Shown: positions 1 through 8,658 of the stretch, piece by piece
How the letters are laid out: each line of letters opens with the position of its first letter
How positions within the stretch are numbered: the stretch's first letter is position 1
Assembly: GCA_021834945.1 (NCBI GenBank)
Contig: JAKBRA010000005.1
Location: 1-33,569, forward strand
Reading direction: 5' to 3'
DNA length: 33,569 nucleotides
DNA from: Nanobdellota archaeon
GTDB taxonomy: Archaea > Nanoarchaeota > Nanoarchaeia > Parvarchaeales > Parvarchaeaceae
Notes under the pieces: model-generated
What the model saw: only the letters and a program-made list of their open reading frames with translations
Told to the model about the DNA's origin: nothing
The model's database searches: none
Made by a program: the position numbers and the translations under genes

Positions 1-134
1 ACACTCGTGTTGTTTATTCCAAGAAGCTTATATGCTACAGGCGCAGGTACAAGGAGTAGATAAATTACTATCGAACCTATAAGTATAAGCATCAACACTA
101 CAACGGCGGGAATCCTTTCCCTTTCCACTGCCAT
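1..134 (-). CDS. Membrane-anchored protein, N-terminal fragment
   Basis: This is the first 44 codons of a gene that runs off the left edge of the window. The ATG is at 134-132. The peptide starts MAVERERIP and continues with about 23 hydrophobic residues (VVVLMLILIGSIVIYLLLV), then PAPVAYKLLGINNTS. That is the shape of an uncleaved signal anchor or first membrane helix with a short basic cytoplasmic start. No stop occurs in frame. It is 62 bp downstream of the DUF357 gene on the same strand. The family cannot be named from this fragment, and the rest of the protein is outside the window. Confidence 0.6.
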   Translation of the reverse strand, partial: MAVERERIPAVVVLMLILIGSIVIYLLLVPAPVAYKLLGINNTS

Positions 135-196
135 GAAATCTTTACTACGTTATAATATATAAATATTTCTAGTCTGACAAAAGTGGCTTTTATTGG

Positions 197-472
197 TCAA
201 AAAGTGAAATACTCCTTTAGAGAAGCAGGTACTTCGAAGAAACCTGCTTTGAGTCCGGCATCAATATAAGCCCAACTTATAACTACCGCTTCAAATGCCC
301 GCACATAATCTTTCTTCTCAATAAAAAACTTGCTATCGCTAAAATAATTTGACGACATGTCAAAAAACTCGGAAGAAAGCTTGTTTTCACTGTCCTTTAA
401 TGACAAAGAATGAAAAACCTTCTCCATCATGCTTATCTCTTTCTCTGTTCTTTCCCTTAAAACATCATCCAT
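197..472 (-). CDS. DUF357 family small archaeal protein
   Basis: A 91-residue, mostly helical, acidic protein. The segment KDYVRAFEAVVISWAYIDAG followed by LKAGFF matches my memory of the conserved core of the archaeal DUF357 family, whose biochemical role is unknown. The length is normal for that family. The start codon overlaps the 3' end of fen by 8 bp in another frame, so the gene is probably co-transcribed with fen and translationally coupled. It is the last full gene of the minus-strand block that begins with glmS/polB. No membrane segments or metal-binding cysteines are visible. The family call is from motif recognition only. Confidence 0.7.
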   Translation of the reverse strand: MDDVLRERTEKEISMMEKVFHSLSLKDSENKLSSEFFDMSSNYFSDSKFFIEKKDYVRAFEAVVISWAYIDAGLKAGFFEVPASLKEYFTF

Positions 473-1463
473 AAAAAGAAAGTGAATTGTCTTCTGTTTT
501 TACCTTTTCTAGGTATTGATTTACCCTCTCCTTTGAAAAACTATGCTCATCGCACAGAAATTTTATCAGTTTCTCTCTTTCTATTTTACCCATATTTAAA
601 TCATCACTGACATCAATTATATTCGGAGAAATAAAGTATTCATAGATTTCGTTTATATCATAATCTGACCTGAAATCATAGGAATTAAAAAGGTCTTCCC
701 TGCTCTTTTCTTTAACTAATTTAAGAGCTTTCTTGGGACCGATACCATCAACACCTTTGTTGTAATCTGTGCCTACAAAAAGAGAAAGAATTATGAGCTG
801 TTCCCTACTTATACCAAGTTTGCTTAAATTATAACTTGCGTCTATTATTTCGGGGGAAACCCCGGTCATTATGCCCTTCCCGCTTACTTTTCGCTTGTTT
901 GTTATATTTAGGTTTCTAACCACCTTCTTTGCTCCGAAAAGCAGGGTGTCATAGTCCTGAGAAGCGGCCGCAAAAACTTTTCCCTGCTGACTTAGAACTG
1001 CAGCTTGTGCTTCTCCTTCTGCCGGTGCCTGCACATAAGGTATACCAAGATAACTAAGAAGCTCCTTTGAAGAGTCTATTATATAATCATCTATCCTTGC
1101 AAGCCTGCGCATATACATTGCCTTTTCCTCTTGTGTAGAAGCGTGCTCCATCTTTTCCATTGCCTCTTCTTTTGTTTTCTCCCGTTCCTGCAGTGTTTCT
1201 TTCTTGAACTTAGGTGCTTTTCCATCAAATACAAAAACGGGCTTTATCCTATTTTCTATAAGTGAAACTGAACGGTAAAATAAGCCATTTAAATGCGTTG
1301 TCACTCTCCCCTTTGAATCAGTAAGATAGGAGCCATCTGCCAACCGTATAGTGGTTAGAAACTGGAATATCCAATTAAAGGCATCTATTGCGATTGCCTT
1401 GCCGGAAAGCTCCGCCATCTTTATTTTTTTTGATTCGAATAAACCATTTAACTTAACGCCCAT
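465..1463 (-). CDS. fen: Flap endonuclease FEN-1
   Basis: Structure-specific 5' flap endonuclease that matures Okazaki fragments and acts in repair. Start: FEN-1 enzymes begin Met-Gly-Val with the Gly near the active site, so I chose the ATG at 1463 (MGVKLNGLF) over an in-frame ATG 8 codons upstream. The resulting 332 residues is normal. The acidic active site is complete: D27, D80, E149, E151, D170, D172 and D233 (in GTDYNKG), followed by the helix-hairpin-helix GVDGIGPKKAL. The C-terminus ends NSLSFYG. That resembles a PCNA-interacting peptide but lacks the usual Gln and has its aromatic pair shifted by one. The gene lies in a replication-flavoured block with polB and map, and its end overlaps the DUF357 gene by 8 bp. 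Confidence 0.96.
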   Translation of the reverse strand: MGVKLNGLFESKKIKMAELSGKAIAIDAFNWIFQFLTTIRLADGSYLTDSKGRVTTHLNGLFYRSVSLIENRIKPVFVFDGKAPKFKKETLQEREKTKEEAMEKMEHASTQEEKAMYMRRLARIDDYIIDSSKELLSYLGIPYVQAPAEGEAQAAVLSQQGKVFAAASQDYDTLLFGAKKVVRNLNITNKRKVSGKGIMTGVSPEIIDASYNLSKLGISREQLIILSLFVGTDYNKGVDGIGPKKALKLVKEKSREDLFNSYDFRSDYDINEIYEYFISPNIIDVSDDLNMGKIEREKLIKFLCDEHSFSKERVNQYLEKVKTEDNSLSFYG

Positions 1464-1505
1464 TATTCTACTAGGATTTGTAATCATTAATGCTTTTTTG
1501 CTTTA

Positions 1506-2396
1506 TTATAAAGTTGTTACTATAACTTTACCGTCATCAAAAAGAAATGAATGCTCAAACTGAGATACTAAACCATTGTCTCTTTCCTTCAACACATTAA
1601 ATTCATGCAATGATCCTGCTGCAACAAGATTCCTTATTTCTATCTCCGCCAATCTCCCAAATTTATTTATTATCCACCTTTTTGCGAACGGCAATTCATT
1701 GTATTCCTCTGCAATGTATTTTAAAATCTCCCTGCCAAGCGTGCTTCTTACATTTTTATTGGCAACCAACTGGTAAATCTGAACCTCCGCGCTATCTATG
1801 ACATAGCCCCCGCCATTTGTAGCAAAGGGCTCCACTGCAACAACTCCTTCCTTTCTTAAAAAAGACCCAGAATAATTCTTTGAATTGGAGATAAATTCTC
1901 CTTCATGCAGACTGTACCTTCCTATCCCGTGCCCTCCAAGATTAACTATTGGGGAAAAACCCAAACTGCTTATTTTATCGTCTATTACTGTGCTTATTTC
2001 ACTTACAGCTATCCCCGGTTTAATTATCTTAATTACTGCATCCAATGCTTCTTTGGTGGCACTGACAAGTTTGTTTCCCTCTTCTCCCACAGCAACAGAA
2101 GCTGCTGTATCTGAAAGATAGCCATCGACGCTTGCCCCCACATCAACCTTAACTATATCTCCTTTTTTAAGCTCCGTTTTATCATCATACTTCGGAGTGT
2201 AATGCGCTGCAATCTGGTTTATCGATATATTTGGAGGGAAGGATGGTTTTGCTCCCCTTTCCATTGTTCTCTTTTCTATGGCTTCTGCTATGTCAAGAAG
2301 CTTTGCTCCGGGTACGCACAAAGAAATTCCAAGTTCTCTAATCTCCTTACCTATCTTGCCGGCTAACAGCCATTTTTCCCTTTCTTCGCTTTCCAT
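1506..2396 (-). CDS. map: Methionine aminopeptidase, type 2 (archaeal)
   Basis: Removes the initiator methionine from nascent proteins in the cytosol. The 296-residue protein has the complete dinuclear metal site: D85 and D96 in the KVDVG...DGYLSD segment (11 apart as in the family), H156 in LGGHGIG, E189 in AVEPFAT and E281 in QFEHSF. H65 in IAAHYTP fits the conserved substrate-site histidine. An insertion of about 60 residues between the last two ligands (about 205-270) marks it as type 2. It lies 42 bp upstream of the fen start and 6 bp downstream of the degenerate RecA-like gene, so it is probably part of one transcription unit. Nothing is missing. Confidence 0.96.
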   Translation of the reverse strand: MESEEREKWLLAGKIGKEIRELGISLCVPGAKLLDIAEAIEKRTMERGAKPSFPPNISINQIAAHYTPKYDDKTELKKGDIVKVDVGASVDGYLSDTAASVAVGEEGNKLVSATKEALDAVIKIIKPGIAVSEISTVIDDKISSLGFSPIVNLGGHGIGRYSLHEGEFISNSKNYSGSFLRKEGVVAVEPFATNGGGYVIDSAEVQIYQLVANKNVRSTLGREILKYIAEEYNELPFAKRWIINKFGRLAEIEIRNLVAAGSLHEFNVLKERDNGLVSQFEHSFLFDDGKVIVTTL

Positions 2397-2402
2397 TAAA
2401 AT

Positions 2403-2954
2403 CTAATCCAATACCGCTTCTTCGTCTATGAAGCTTCTTATCTTGTCCAAGAAGTTTTTGTTTATTCCATTGTTTTCTATTACTATGAAAACCAGTTTGC
2501 TTTTTCTTTCTCTTGCTACTGATGAAGTGAAATGTATAAACCTAAGTATCTCGTTCTCTGAATTGTATATAAGAAATGAGGTTATTGAATCTATAACTAC
2601 AAACGTTTCTCCCTCTCTTTTAAGCAATCCTTCCAGAGTTATGCTTATCTCTGTTAGATCTCCGGGTGATTTTATAAATATGCATTTATTATCAGAAACG
2701 CTGTCCTGAATTATTGGGGCCGTCACTGAATCTATAATAAAGTAATCGTTTACCTTTGCCAACTCGAGCTTTTCTTCTATGGACTTGAATGGAAGGCCTG
2801 AAGTAACATAAATTAGCTTAAAGCCCTTGTTTTTTATCCTTGAAAGAAGTTCTATGGCCGCTTCATCTAGTTTGTACCTCTCTTTTACGAAAAGCATGCC
2901 TACTCCATCGTCTGTAATTTTCTCTATAAAATCATTATTAAACTTGTTTTCCAT
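2403..2954 (-). CDS. RecA/KaiC-superfamily protein with a degenerate P-loop
   Basis: A 183-residue soluble protein. It has the alternating strand/helix pattern of a RecA-like core: a strand KLIYVTSGLPFKSIEEKL (about 46-63) where a Walker A would sit, IIDSV at 73-77, and a clear Walker B-like strand TFVVIDSITSF (117-127) followed by a helix and a strand LVFIVIE (154-160). The P-loop lacks the GKT/S signature, so nucleotide hydrolysis is doubtful. It resembles the small KaiC-like/DUF835-like proteins common in archaea, which are often regulatory. It sits between polB and map on the same strand with a 6-bp gap to map. The fold is inferred from pattern only and no function is assigned. Confidence 0.55.
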   Translation of the reverse strand: MENKFNNDFIEKITDDGVGMLFVKERYKLDEAAIELLSRIKNKGFKLIYVTSGLPFKSIEEKLELAKVNDYFIIDSVTAPIIQDSVSDNKCIFIKSPGDLTEISITLEGLLKREGETFVVIDSITSFLIYNSENEILRFIHFTSSVARERKSKLVFIVIENNGINKNFLDKIRSFIDEEAVLD

Positions 2955-3007
2955 TTAGTTTCCTGCAGGTATAAAATAACAAACCATAATATTAATAGTA
3001 TTATTCT

Positions 3008-5326
3008 TTATAAAAACCCTTCAAGTGAATTATTTTTCTTGCCAAGAACATCTTCTTCGGAATAACCTATAACTTCCAGTATCTGCAGAACTGAAGGCAA
3101 AACTTGTTTATATATATAGTAATCAGGATCATATTTTATCCCGTTCTTTCTTGCAATGTCATAAAGCACTGCTTTTTCAGACACGGTTTCATTGCTTTTA
3201 CCTTTAGCTATTATGTACTTTATAGTGTCTCCGCTTACGAATTTCATTCCGCTTTTCTCAACTGCAGAGATGTGTCTGTTTGTCTGCTGGTAAGAAGAAG
3301 GATCTTTTCTCAGCCTTGTAAGAATGACAAGTTCCTCCAAATCTGCTTTTCCAAGTCTTATTCTCTCTATTGTGTTTTTTACGGTTGAAAGCGCAGATTG
3401 CTTGTCGTTTTCTAAGAGAATTTTTTTAAGTACTTCCTTTTGTAAATTCTTTGCTATTACCGCCCAGTCTCTTCTAACAGACTGAAAACCCTTTATTGTT
3501 AAATTGCCATCGAAATCAGACATTGCATATTTTTTCTTTGCGCCTATCCCCCCTTTTGAGCTTACAAATATTGCACGCGCGTAGAATCCCTGCAGCTCCA
3601 ATTCCATCGGTTTTGGAAGTTTGCTGTTTATATCAATTATAAAATCATTTACTGCCTGTTTTTTCTCTCCAAACTGAAGAAAAGCGGAATCTGTGTCTGC
3701 ATACAATACTTTAAATTTATATGAAGAGGCCGTTGAGATTACTTCTTGTACGTACTTCCTTCCCAGTGATGTTGTTGCGCCAGCGCAATCAAAACAGTAC
3801 CACCTTGAATTGTAATAACCCAGGTAGCCATAAAACCCATTTGCTATCAACTTTAAAACCAATACCCTTGCATTCAACTGCTTATTATCCCTGTCGATTT
3901 TAAGTCTGTCTTTTGCCTCAAATCTAAGCCTTATTACTTCATCTAAAACAGATGGTATCAAACCTACTTTTTTCTCTTTTGGCAAAAATGTTCTTTCTCC
4001 GTTATTATACTGTATAGTAGACGGACAGATATTGTGAGATACTATTATGCTGGGATAAAGACTGCGGAAGTCAACTACCGCGATATTTTCATAAAGCCCT
4101 GCAGTTGGCTGGAAAACAAACGCACCTACATTTATTTTCTTTATCCTATCATTAACCTGAAAATCAGAAGGCTTGTTTGGTATCAGCTCGTTTTTAAGTA
4201 TGGCCTTCTTCATTATTAGATTCTCAACCACAGAGCCTGTCGTCATCCTTGAAACATCTGCGAATGTCTGTCCAACTAGCTTATTGAGCTCGGATATCAA
4301 CGGCAAAAGTGTGTCAAAAATAAGGAGCGTAACGTTTGAATCCTGTATGCAGTAATTGCACAATTCCGTTGCGAGCTCACCGTCAGTAAAAACCTCATTT
4401 ATTTTATCCCAGTCAAACTCTCCCTTCCTTTCCCCAGTCATTTCAGCGGCTACTTCTCTTAGGGTAAGAACCTCTGTTTTAAGGTTGTATATTGAGTATA
4501 TGTTTCTTATAAAATTAAGTATGTCAACATGCGAAATTCCAGTTACCTCTGCTATTTTTCTCTTTTCCCCTTTGATCTTGAGTTCAAATCCGTTTATCAT
4601 GAATTTTATCCCGAGTATCTTTGACCTCTCAGAAATATAAGGCATGTCAAAAGAATCGGAGTTATATCCCACTATAACATTAAAATTGTTCAATGACAGC
4701 AACTCAGAAAGCTTCAAAATAAGCTCTTTTTCATCCTTTACCTTTATAATGTCATTTCCTTCCGCATTAAGCCATGTGATGCACTTTTTCAGTCCTACAC
4801 TTACCACGGAGACTGCAATTATTGGATCTGATTTTGCATTCGGAAAAGAGCGTTTTGAAAAAGTCTCTATGTCCAAAGCGGCCGCTTTCATTGGAAAATT
4901 TCCGATGCCTTCGTCTTTTATATTAATCAAGTAATCTCCCTCTGAATCTATGCTCAAACGATTAAAGGTTCCTATTCCTTTGTCAATAAGATATCTTTTG
5001 TAAAATGGTATGTCTGCTTCATATGTAGGGAAACTAAGCTGCTTTATCTTCGGCACATCTTCCGGCAATTTGGTAAAGACCTGCAGCAATTTTTTCTTTT
5101 CTCCAAGCCTGTATTTTTCAACTTCATTGAAAGAATCTATGAAAGACAATCCTCCAATTGTTTTTTTGAATTCTTCCTCCCCAGCGTCTACATAGCAATA
5201 AGGCTTGAAATTTCTATCATAGAATATTCTCCTTTCCAGTTTTTCATCCACACAGAAAAGCCTTATCACTGGTAAGTTGTCTATCACTGTATAATCTGCA
5301 TCTACAAGAAAATATGTCTCTACCAT
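3008..5326 (-). CDS. polB: Family B replicative DNA polymerase
   Basis: DNA-dependent DNA polymerase with a 3'-5' proofreading exonuclease, 772 residues, normal for archaeal PolB. Exonuclease motifs: ALDIETF (D152, E154), VGYNSDSFDMP, and YCIQDSNVT. Polymerase motifs: motif A DFRSLYPSI starting at D419; motif B LKLIANGFYGYLGY, with Gly where Ser is more usual in the NSxYG core; motif C YADTDS with D544 and D546. The C-terminus ends NNSLEGFL. This keeps the spacing of a PCNA-interacting peptide but has Asn in place of the first Gln. The gene starts 35 bp after glmS ends and heads the replication/processing part of the minus-strand block. Confidence 0.96.
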   Translation of the reverse strand: MVETYFLVDADYTVIDNLPVIRLFCVDEKLERRIFYDRNFKPYCYVDAGEEEFKKTIGGLSFIDSFNEVEKYRLGEKKKLLQVFTKLPEDVPKIKQLSFPTYEADIPFYKRYLIDKGIGTFNRLSIDSEGDYLINIKDEGIGNFPMKAAALDIETFSKRSFPNAKSDPIIAVSVVSVGLKKCITWLNAEGNDIIKVKDEKELILKLSELLSLNNFNVIVGYNSDSFDMPYISERSKILGIKFMINGFELKIKGEKRKIAEVTGISHVDILNFIRNIYSIYNLKTEVLTLREVAAEMTGERKGEFDWDKINEVFTDGELATELCNYCIQDSNVTLLIFDTLLPLISELNKLVGQTFADVSRMTTGSVVENLIMKKAILKNELIPNKPSDFQVNDRIKKINVGAFVFQPTAGLYENIAVVDFRSLYPSIIVSHNICPSTIQYNNGERTFLPKEKKVGLIPSVLDEVIRLRFEAKDRLKIDRDNKQLNARVLVLKLIANGFYGYLGYYNSRWYCFDCAGATTSLGRKYVQEVISTASSYKFKVLYADTDSAFLQFGEKKQAVNDFIIDINSKLPKPMELELQGFYARAIFVSSKGGIGAKKKYAMSDFDGNLTIKGFQSVRRDWAVIAKNLQKEVLKKILLENDKQSALSTVKNTIERIRLGKADLEELVILTRLRKDPSSYQQTNRHISAVEKSGMKFVSGDTIKYIIAKGKSNETVSEKAVLYDIARKNGIKYDPDYYIYKQVLPSVLQILEVIGYSEEDVLGKKNNSLEGFL

Positions 5327-5361
5327 ATAAATTATAGCAGATGTGTGTAAAAAAGGTTAAC

Positions 5362-7116
5362 TTATTTAGTAGTTACGGCCTTTGCAAGGTTTCTTGGGTG
5401 ATCTGGATCTATATGCTTTGATAGAGAAACATAGTATGAAAGAAGCTGTGATATTATTACTTGTGGAACAAAGCTGAATATTCCTGCCGGCTGCGATCTT
5501 ATAAGAAAGTCAAATACGTCAAGCTTCTCATTTGCTATTCCGATTATTTTTCCGTTCCTTGCCTTTATCTCTTTTAAGTTGTTTATTTCCCGGTCTTTGA
5601 ACCTGTCGGACACCAATGCTATGGAGTATGTTCCCTTTGATATCAGTGCAAGCGGGCCGTGTTTAAATGTTGCTGAATCTATAGCTTCTGCGTGTATGTA
5701 TGTTATCTCTTTCATCTTTAGTGCAGCCTCCATAGCGGATATATAATCAGTTCCCCTGCCTAGGAAAAACAGGTTCTTTTCTCCTTTTATTGCAGATGCT
5801 GCTTCCTTTATTGCATTATAAACCGAGGGTACAAAAAGATTATAGAGGTTTATGTTCAAAAGGTTAAGATCATTCAATCCTTCCTTTTCTTCTCCCTCTG
5901 AAAACATTGCTATCAAGCAGGAAAGTATCGCCGACATCGTGAATGTTTTTGTAGCTGCAACTCCCTTTTCATGTCCAGCATTTATGTTTATGAAATAATC
6001 AACTGAATTTGCAAGCGAAGAACCTTCTGTATTTATTATGCCTATTTTCTTATTTTCTTTTATTATCGGAAGGGATTCTATTATGTCCATTGTTTCTCCG
6101 CTCTGCGATATTATTATAAAAATGTCCTCTTTCCCAATTGTTTTCGAATAGTTTAACAGGTCCTGCGGCTGGACGGCGATTGCTTCCCTTCCAAGATCCC
6201 TGAAAAGGCTGGCAGCAAGGAGCGCAACGTGAAATGAGGACCCCGATCCGACAAGAAATACCTTCTTAGACAATGAAACCGCTGATGCTGCGCTTTTGAG
6301 GTATGAAAGATCTGAGTTGACAAGCTTTGAAACCAGTGTTTGCTGCTCCATTATCTCCTTAAACATGAAATGTCTGTATTTGCCCTTGTCTACATCTGAA
6401 ATCGAAAAATTCACTTCTCTTACCTTGTGTTTGCCAAAGTTATTAGACTTGAGAACCTTGAAACCTGTTTTCCCTATAGATATTACATCCCCATCAAAAA
6501 GGTACACTACTTTATTTGTGTGCTTCAGAAAAGACGGCACATCACTTGCAACAAATATGCCATTTTCCTTAACACCCAAAACAAGCGGAGAACCTTCTTT
6601 CACAGCAATGATATTATCCGTTAAAGAGTTCATAACAACAAATGAAGAAAAGCCCTTTATCTTTTCTGATGTTGAAATAACTGCATCCTCAAAGCTTTTT
6701 CCGTTTTTCATTTCTTCTTCTATCAAATGCGGAAGAACCTCTGTATCTGTATCTGAAGAAAAGGTGTGATTTTTCAAACTGTCTTTAAGCTCCTGAAAAT
6801 TCTCTATTATTCCATTGTGAACAACCGCTATTTTTCCGCTGCAATCCAGTAGTGGATGCGAATTTGCCTTTGTAACGCCGCCATTCGTGGCCCACCTAGT
6901 ATGCGCTATGCTTTTATTTGAACTTTCACTGCTTATTCCATAGGTTTCTATAATCTTATTTATTCTGCCAGTGTCCTTTCTTACTTCTATATTGTTGTTT
7001 TTGCCTTCAAAGGCGCATCCGAAACTGTCATACCCTCTATACTCTAAGTTCTTTATACCCTCCAAAACAAGGGGGATAGAATTCTCGTTTCCGTTATAAC
7101 CTATGATACCGCACAT
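5362..7116 (-). CDS. glmS: Glutamine--fructose-6-phosphate aminotransferase (isomerizing)
   Basis: Makes glucosamine-6-phosphate from fructose-6-phosphate and glutamine, the entry step to UDP-GlcNAc for glycans. The protein starts MCGIIGYNG, so Cys2 is the N-terminal nucleophile of the class II glutamine amidotransferase domain (HTRWATNGG and NSHPL follow). Two SIS sugar-isomerase domains come next, with GSGSSFHVA, SQSGETMD and GRGTDYISAMEAALKMKE. The tail DPDHPRNLAKAVTTK is the family's typical C-terminus. The length of 584 residues is slightly short but complete. A TATA-like box lies at 7148-7161, which would give a leader of about a dozen nt. A ChbG-type deacetylase gene elsewhere in the window may act on related amino sugars. 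Confidence 0.96.
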   Translation of the reverse strand: MCGIIGYNGNENSIPLVLEGIKNLEYRGYDSFGCAFEGKNNNIEVRKDTGRINKIIETYGISSESSNKSIAHTRWATNGGVTKANSHPLLDCSGKIAVVHNGIIENFQELKDSLKNHTFSSDTDTEVLPHLIEEEMKNGKSFEDAVISTSEKIKGFSSFVVMNSLTDNIIAVKEGSPLVLGVKENGIFVASDVPSFLKHTNKVVYLFDGDVISIGKTGFKVLKSNNFGKHKVREVNFSISDVDKGKYRHFMFKEIMEQQTLVSKLVNSDLSYLKSAASAVSLSKKVFLVGSGSSFHVALLAASLFRDLGREAIAVQPQDLLNYSKTIGKEDIFIIISQSGETMDIIESLPIIKENKKIGIINTEGSSLANSVDYFININAGHEKGVAATKTFTMSAILSCLIAMFSEGEEKEGLNDLNLLNINLYNLFVPSVYNAIKEAASAIKGEKNLFFLGRGTDYISAMEAALKMKEITYIHAEAIDSATFKHGPLALISKGTYSIALVSDRFKDREINNLKEIKARNGKIIGIANEKLDVFDFLIRSQPAGIFSFVPQVIISQLLSYYVSLSKHIDPDHPRNLAKAVTTK

Positions 7117-7147
7117 AAAAGTAGTCTAAGCTTTTGTAAGAAGGAAA

Positions 7148-7161
7148 CTTATATTTAAAGC
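7148..7161 (-). promoter_or_regulatory. Probable promoter (TATA) of glmS
   Basis: Read on the minus strand the box is GCTTTAAATATAAG, centred about 39 nt before the glmS ATG. An archaeal start about 25 nt downstream of the TATA would give a leader of roughly 13 nt. Confidence 0.45.
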
Positions 7162-7225
7162 TTTTATACCAATGGCATGACTCGAATATTCAAACTAAAA
7201 AGAGTTAAATACTTAAATCAACCTA

Positions 7226-7235
7226 GTTATAAAAA
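7226..7235 (+). promoter_or_regulatory. Probable promoter (TATA) of the winged-helix gene
   Basis: GTTATAAAAA is centred about 27 nt before the ATG at 7258, the spacing expected for a leaderless transcript. A GAGG at 7247-7250 could instead act as a ribosome binding site if transcription starts further upstream, so the two signals compete. Confidence 0.45.
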
Positions 7236-7257
7236 GTAAGGTAAATGAGGTTTTACT

Positions 7258-8178
7258 ATGAAAAGCTATATTCTTAAAAACGACGGAGAAGGATACTTTG
7301 TAAATGATACCAAGATAATTGAAAACATAAATGACGTTAAGCCGATAGCTGATGAAAAGGCAATTTCAATAATGAAGAAAGTATCAAAAAAACCTTATAG
7401 TTCAGCAGCATTAGCAAAGGAATTAAAGTTTGACAAGAAAACAACGGCATTCTACATTGGAAAACTTGAAAAAGCGGGGTTGATAAGCGTAGAGCCGCAG
7501 AAGACCGGAGAGATAATAAAAGCTGCATATAACTCATTTTCATATGAAATAAACGATAACAAGATAAAATTTGATCCTAAGATGAAAACAAAGGAAAACC
7601 AGTATGCGCTTAACTTTTTCAGCAAATTCATAAACAACGGAAAGTTTGATGGATACATATGCGTAGGAGCATCTGATCCTCATGGAGAATACAAGGCAGT
7701 AGCAAGAGATTCGCACTACACTGCATATTTGGGTATGTTCTTTGGTCAGTTCATAGATTTGCCGCAGTCAATGCCTATAATACTTGACACAGATGTTATA
7801 TCCAAGAACCTTTTCAAGAAGAACCTTATAGTAATTGGTGGCCCAGTTACAAACCTAGTAACAAGAGACATAAACAATTTCCTTCCCATAAAATTCATAA
7901 AGGAAGAAGGATGGGGATTGAAGGACAGAAACGGAATACACATAAGGGATTACGAAGGAACGATAGAGAAAATAAAGAATCCATTTGACAAGGACAAGGA
8001 CATAATACTTATAGGAGGAATAAGAAACGTTGGGACATTATCGGCAATGCTTGCCGCAACGAGATTTTCAGGTATAACCTTTAAAGGGTACAACGGAGAA
8101 GTGCCTTGGAGCCTTATGGTAAGGGGATACGACATAGACGGGGACGGACAGATAGACTCTATAGAAACTGTAAAATGA
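7258..8178 (+). CDS. Winged-helix regulator with an S-layer-like C-terminal domain
   Basis: A 306-residue protein of two parts. Residues about 33-80 form an ArsR-like winged helix-turn-helix (AISIMKKVSKKPYSSAALAK, then KTTAFYIGKLEKAGLI). Residues about 120-306 form an alpha/beta domain with LIVIGGPVTNLVTRDIN, IILIGGIRNVGTLSA and an acidic terminus DIDGDGQIDSIETVK, which has the DxDxDGxID spacing of EF-hand/dockerin-type calcium loops. The GGP...N element and this terminus remind me of the C-terminal region of archaeal S-layer proteins; that resemblance is weak. There is no signal peptide or membrane helix, so it should be cytoplasmic. Its stop overlaps the thpR start (ATGA). It is probably a transcription factor with an effector or calcium-sensing domain; the target is unknown. 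Confidence 0.6.
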   Translation: MKSYILKNDGEGYFVNDTKIIENINDVKPIADEKAISIMKKVSKKPYSSAALAKELKFDKKTTAFYIGKLEKAGLISVEPQKTGEIIKAAYNSFSYEINDNKIKFDPKMKTKENQYALNFFSKFINNGKFDGYICVGASDPHGEYKAVARDSHYTAYLGMFFGQFIDLPQSMPIILDTDVISKNLFKKNLIVIGGPVTNLVTRDINNFLPIKFIKEEGWGLKDRNGIHIRDYEGTIEKIKNPFDKDKDIILIGGIRNVGTLSAMLAATRFSGITFKGYNGEVPWSLMVRGYDIDGDGQIDSIETVK

Positions 8179-8657
8179 ACCGTTACTTTGTAGCTATAGA
8201 AATACCGGAAGAAACAAAAAAGGAAATAGCTTCATTCTTTTATCCATTGCTTGCACAAAAAGTTACAGGAAAATTTGTTTCTGTAGATAAGCTGCATATC
8301 ACCGTTCTCTTCCTCGGAAACGTTGAAATTAAACCGGAACTTTTGAATTTTTTAAAAGGACTCAAGTTCTCAGAAGAACTGAAAATTAATGGTTTGGGGG
8401 CCTTTCCATCGATTCAAAATCCGAAAACTATATACGCAAAAGTGTATGGAAACATTAAAGCCCAATTTGAAGAACTGTGTTCCTTCTTAAAAATCGAAAG
8501 CGAAAAAGACTTCACTCCCCACGTTACTTTGTGCAGATCAAAGAAAATAATTGGAAGAGTAGACGAAAAGGAATTTGAAGCAAGAGAATTCAGATTCACT
8601 GCCAACTCCCTTCATCTTTTCAACAGCGACTTTGCAAACTATTATAAAATCCTATAG
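8175..8657 (+). CDS. thpR: RNA 2',3'-cyclic phosphodiesterase (2H family)
   Basis: Opens 2',3'-cyclic phosphates on RNA or tRNA ends (ThpR/LigT family of 2H phosphoesterases). Both signature motifs are present: LHITVLFLG (HxT, about 38) and PHVTLCRSK (HxT, about 114). The protein begins MNRYFVAIEIPEE, the family's usual start, at the ATG at 8175, which overlaps the stop of the upstream gene as ATGA. A longer in-frame reading from 8106 would add 23 basic residues unlike the family and is rejected. The 160-residue length is slightly short. Translational coupling to the regulator upstream is likely. Confidence 0.9.
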   Translation: MNRYFVAIEIPEETKKEIASFFYPLLAQKVTGKFVSVDKLHITVLFLGNVEIKPELLNFLKGLKFSEELKINGLGAFPSIQNPKTIYAKVYGNIKAQFEELCSFLKIESEKDFTPHVTLCRSKKIIGRVDEKEFEAREFRFTANSLHLFNSDFANYYKIL

Positions 8658-8658
8658 A

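Noticed and set aside
1464..1487. Eight extra N-terminal codons on FEN-1 (MITNPSRI before MGVKL)
   Set aside because: FEN-1 enzymes start at Met-Gly-Val; an extension would block the conserved N-terminal glycine near the active site.
8106..8174. 23-residue basic extension of ThpR
   Set aside because: It lies entirely inside the winged-helix gene in another frame and is unlike the family start; the ATG at 8175 forms an ATGA coupling with the upstream stop.
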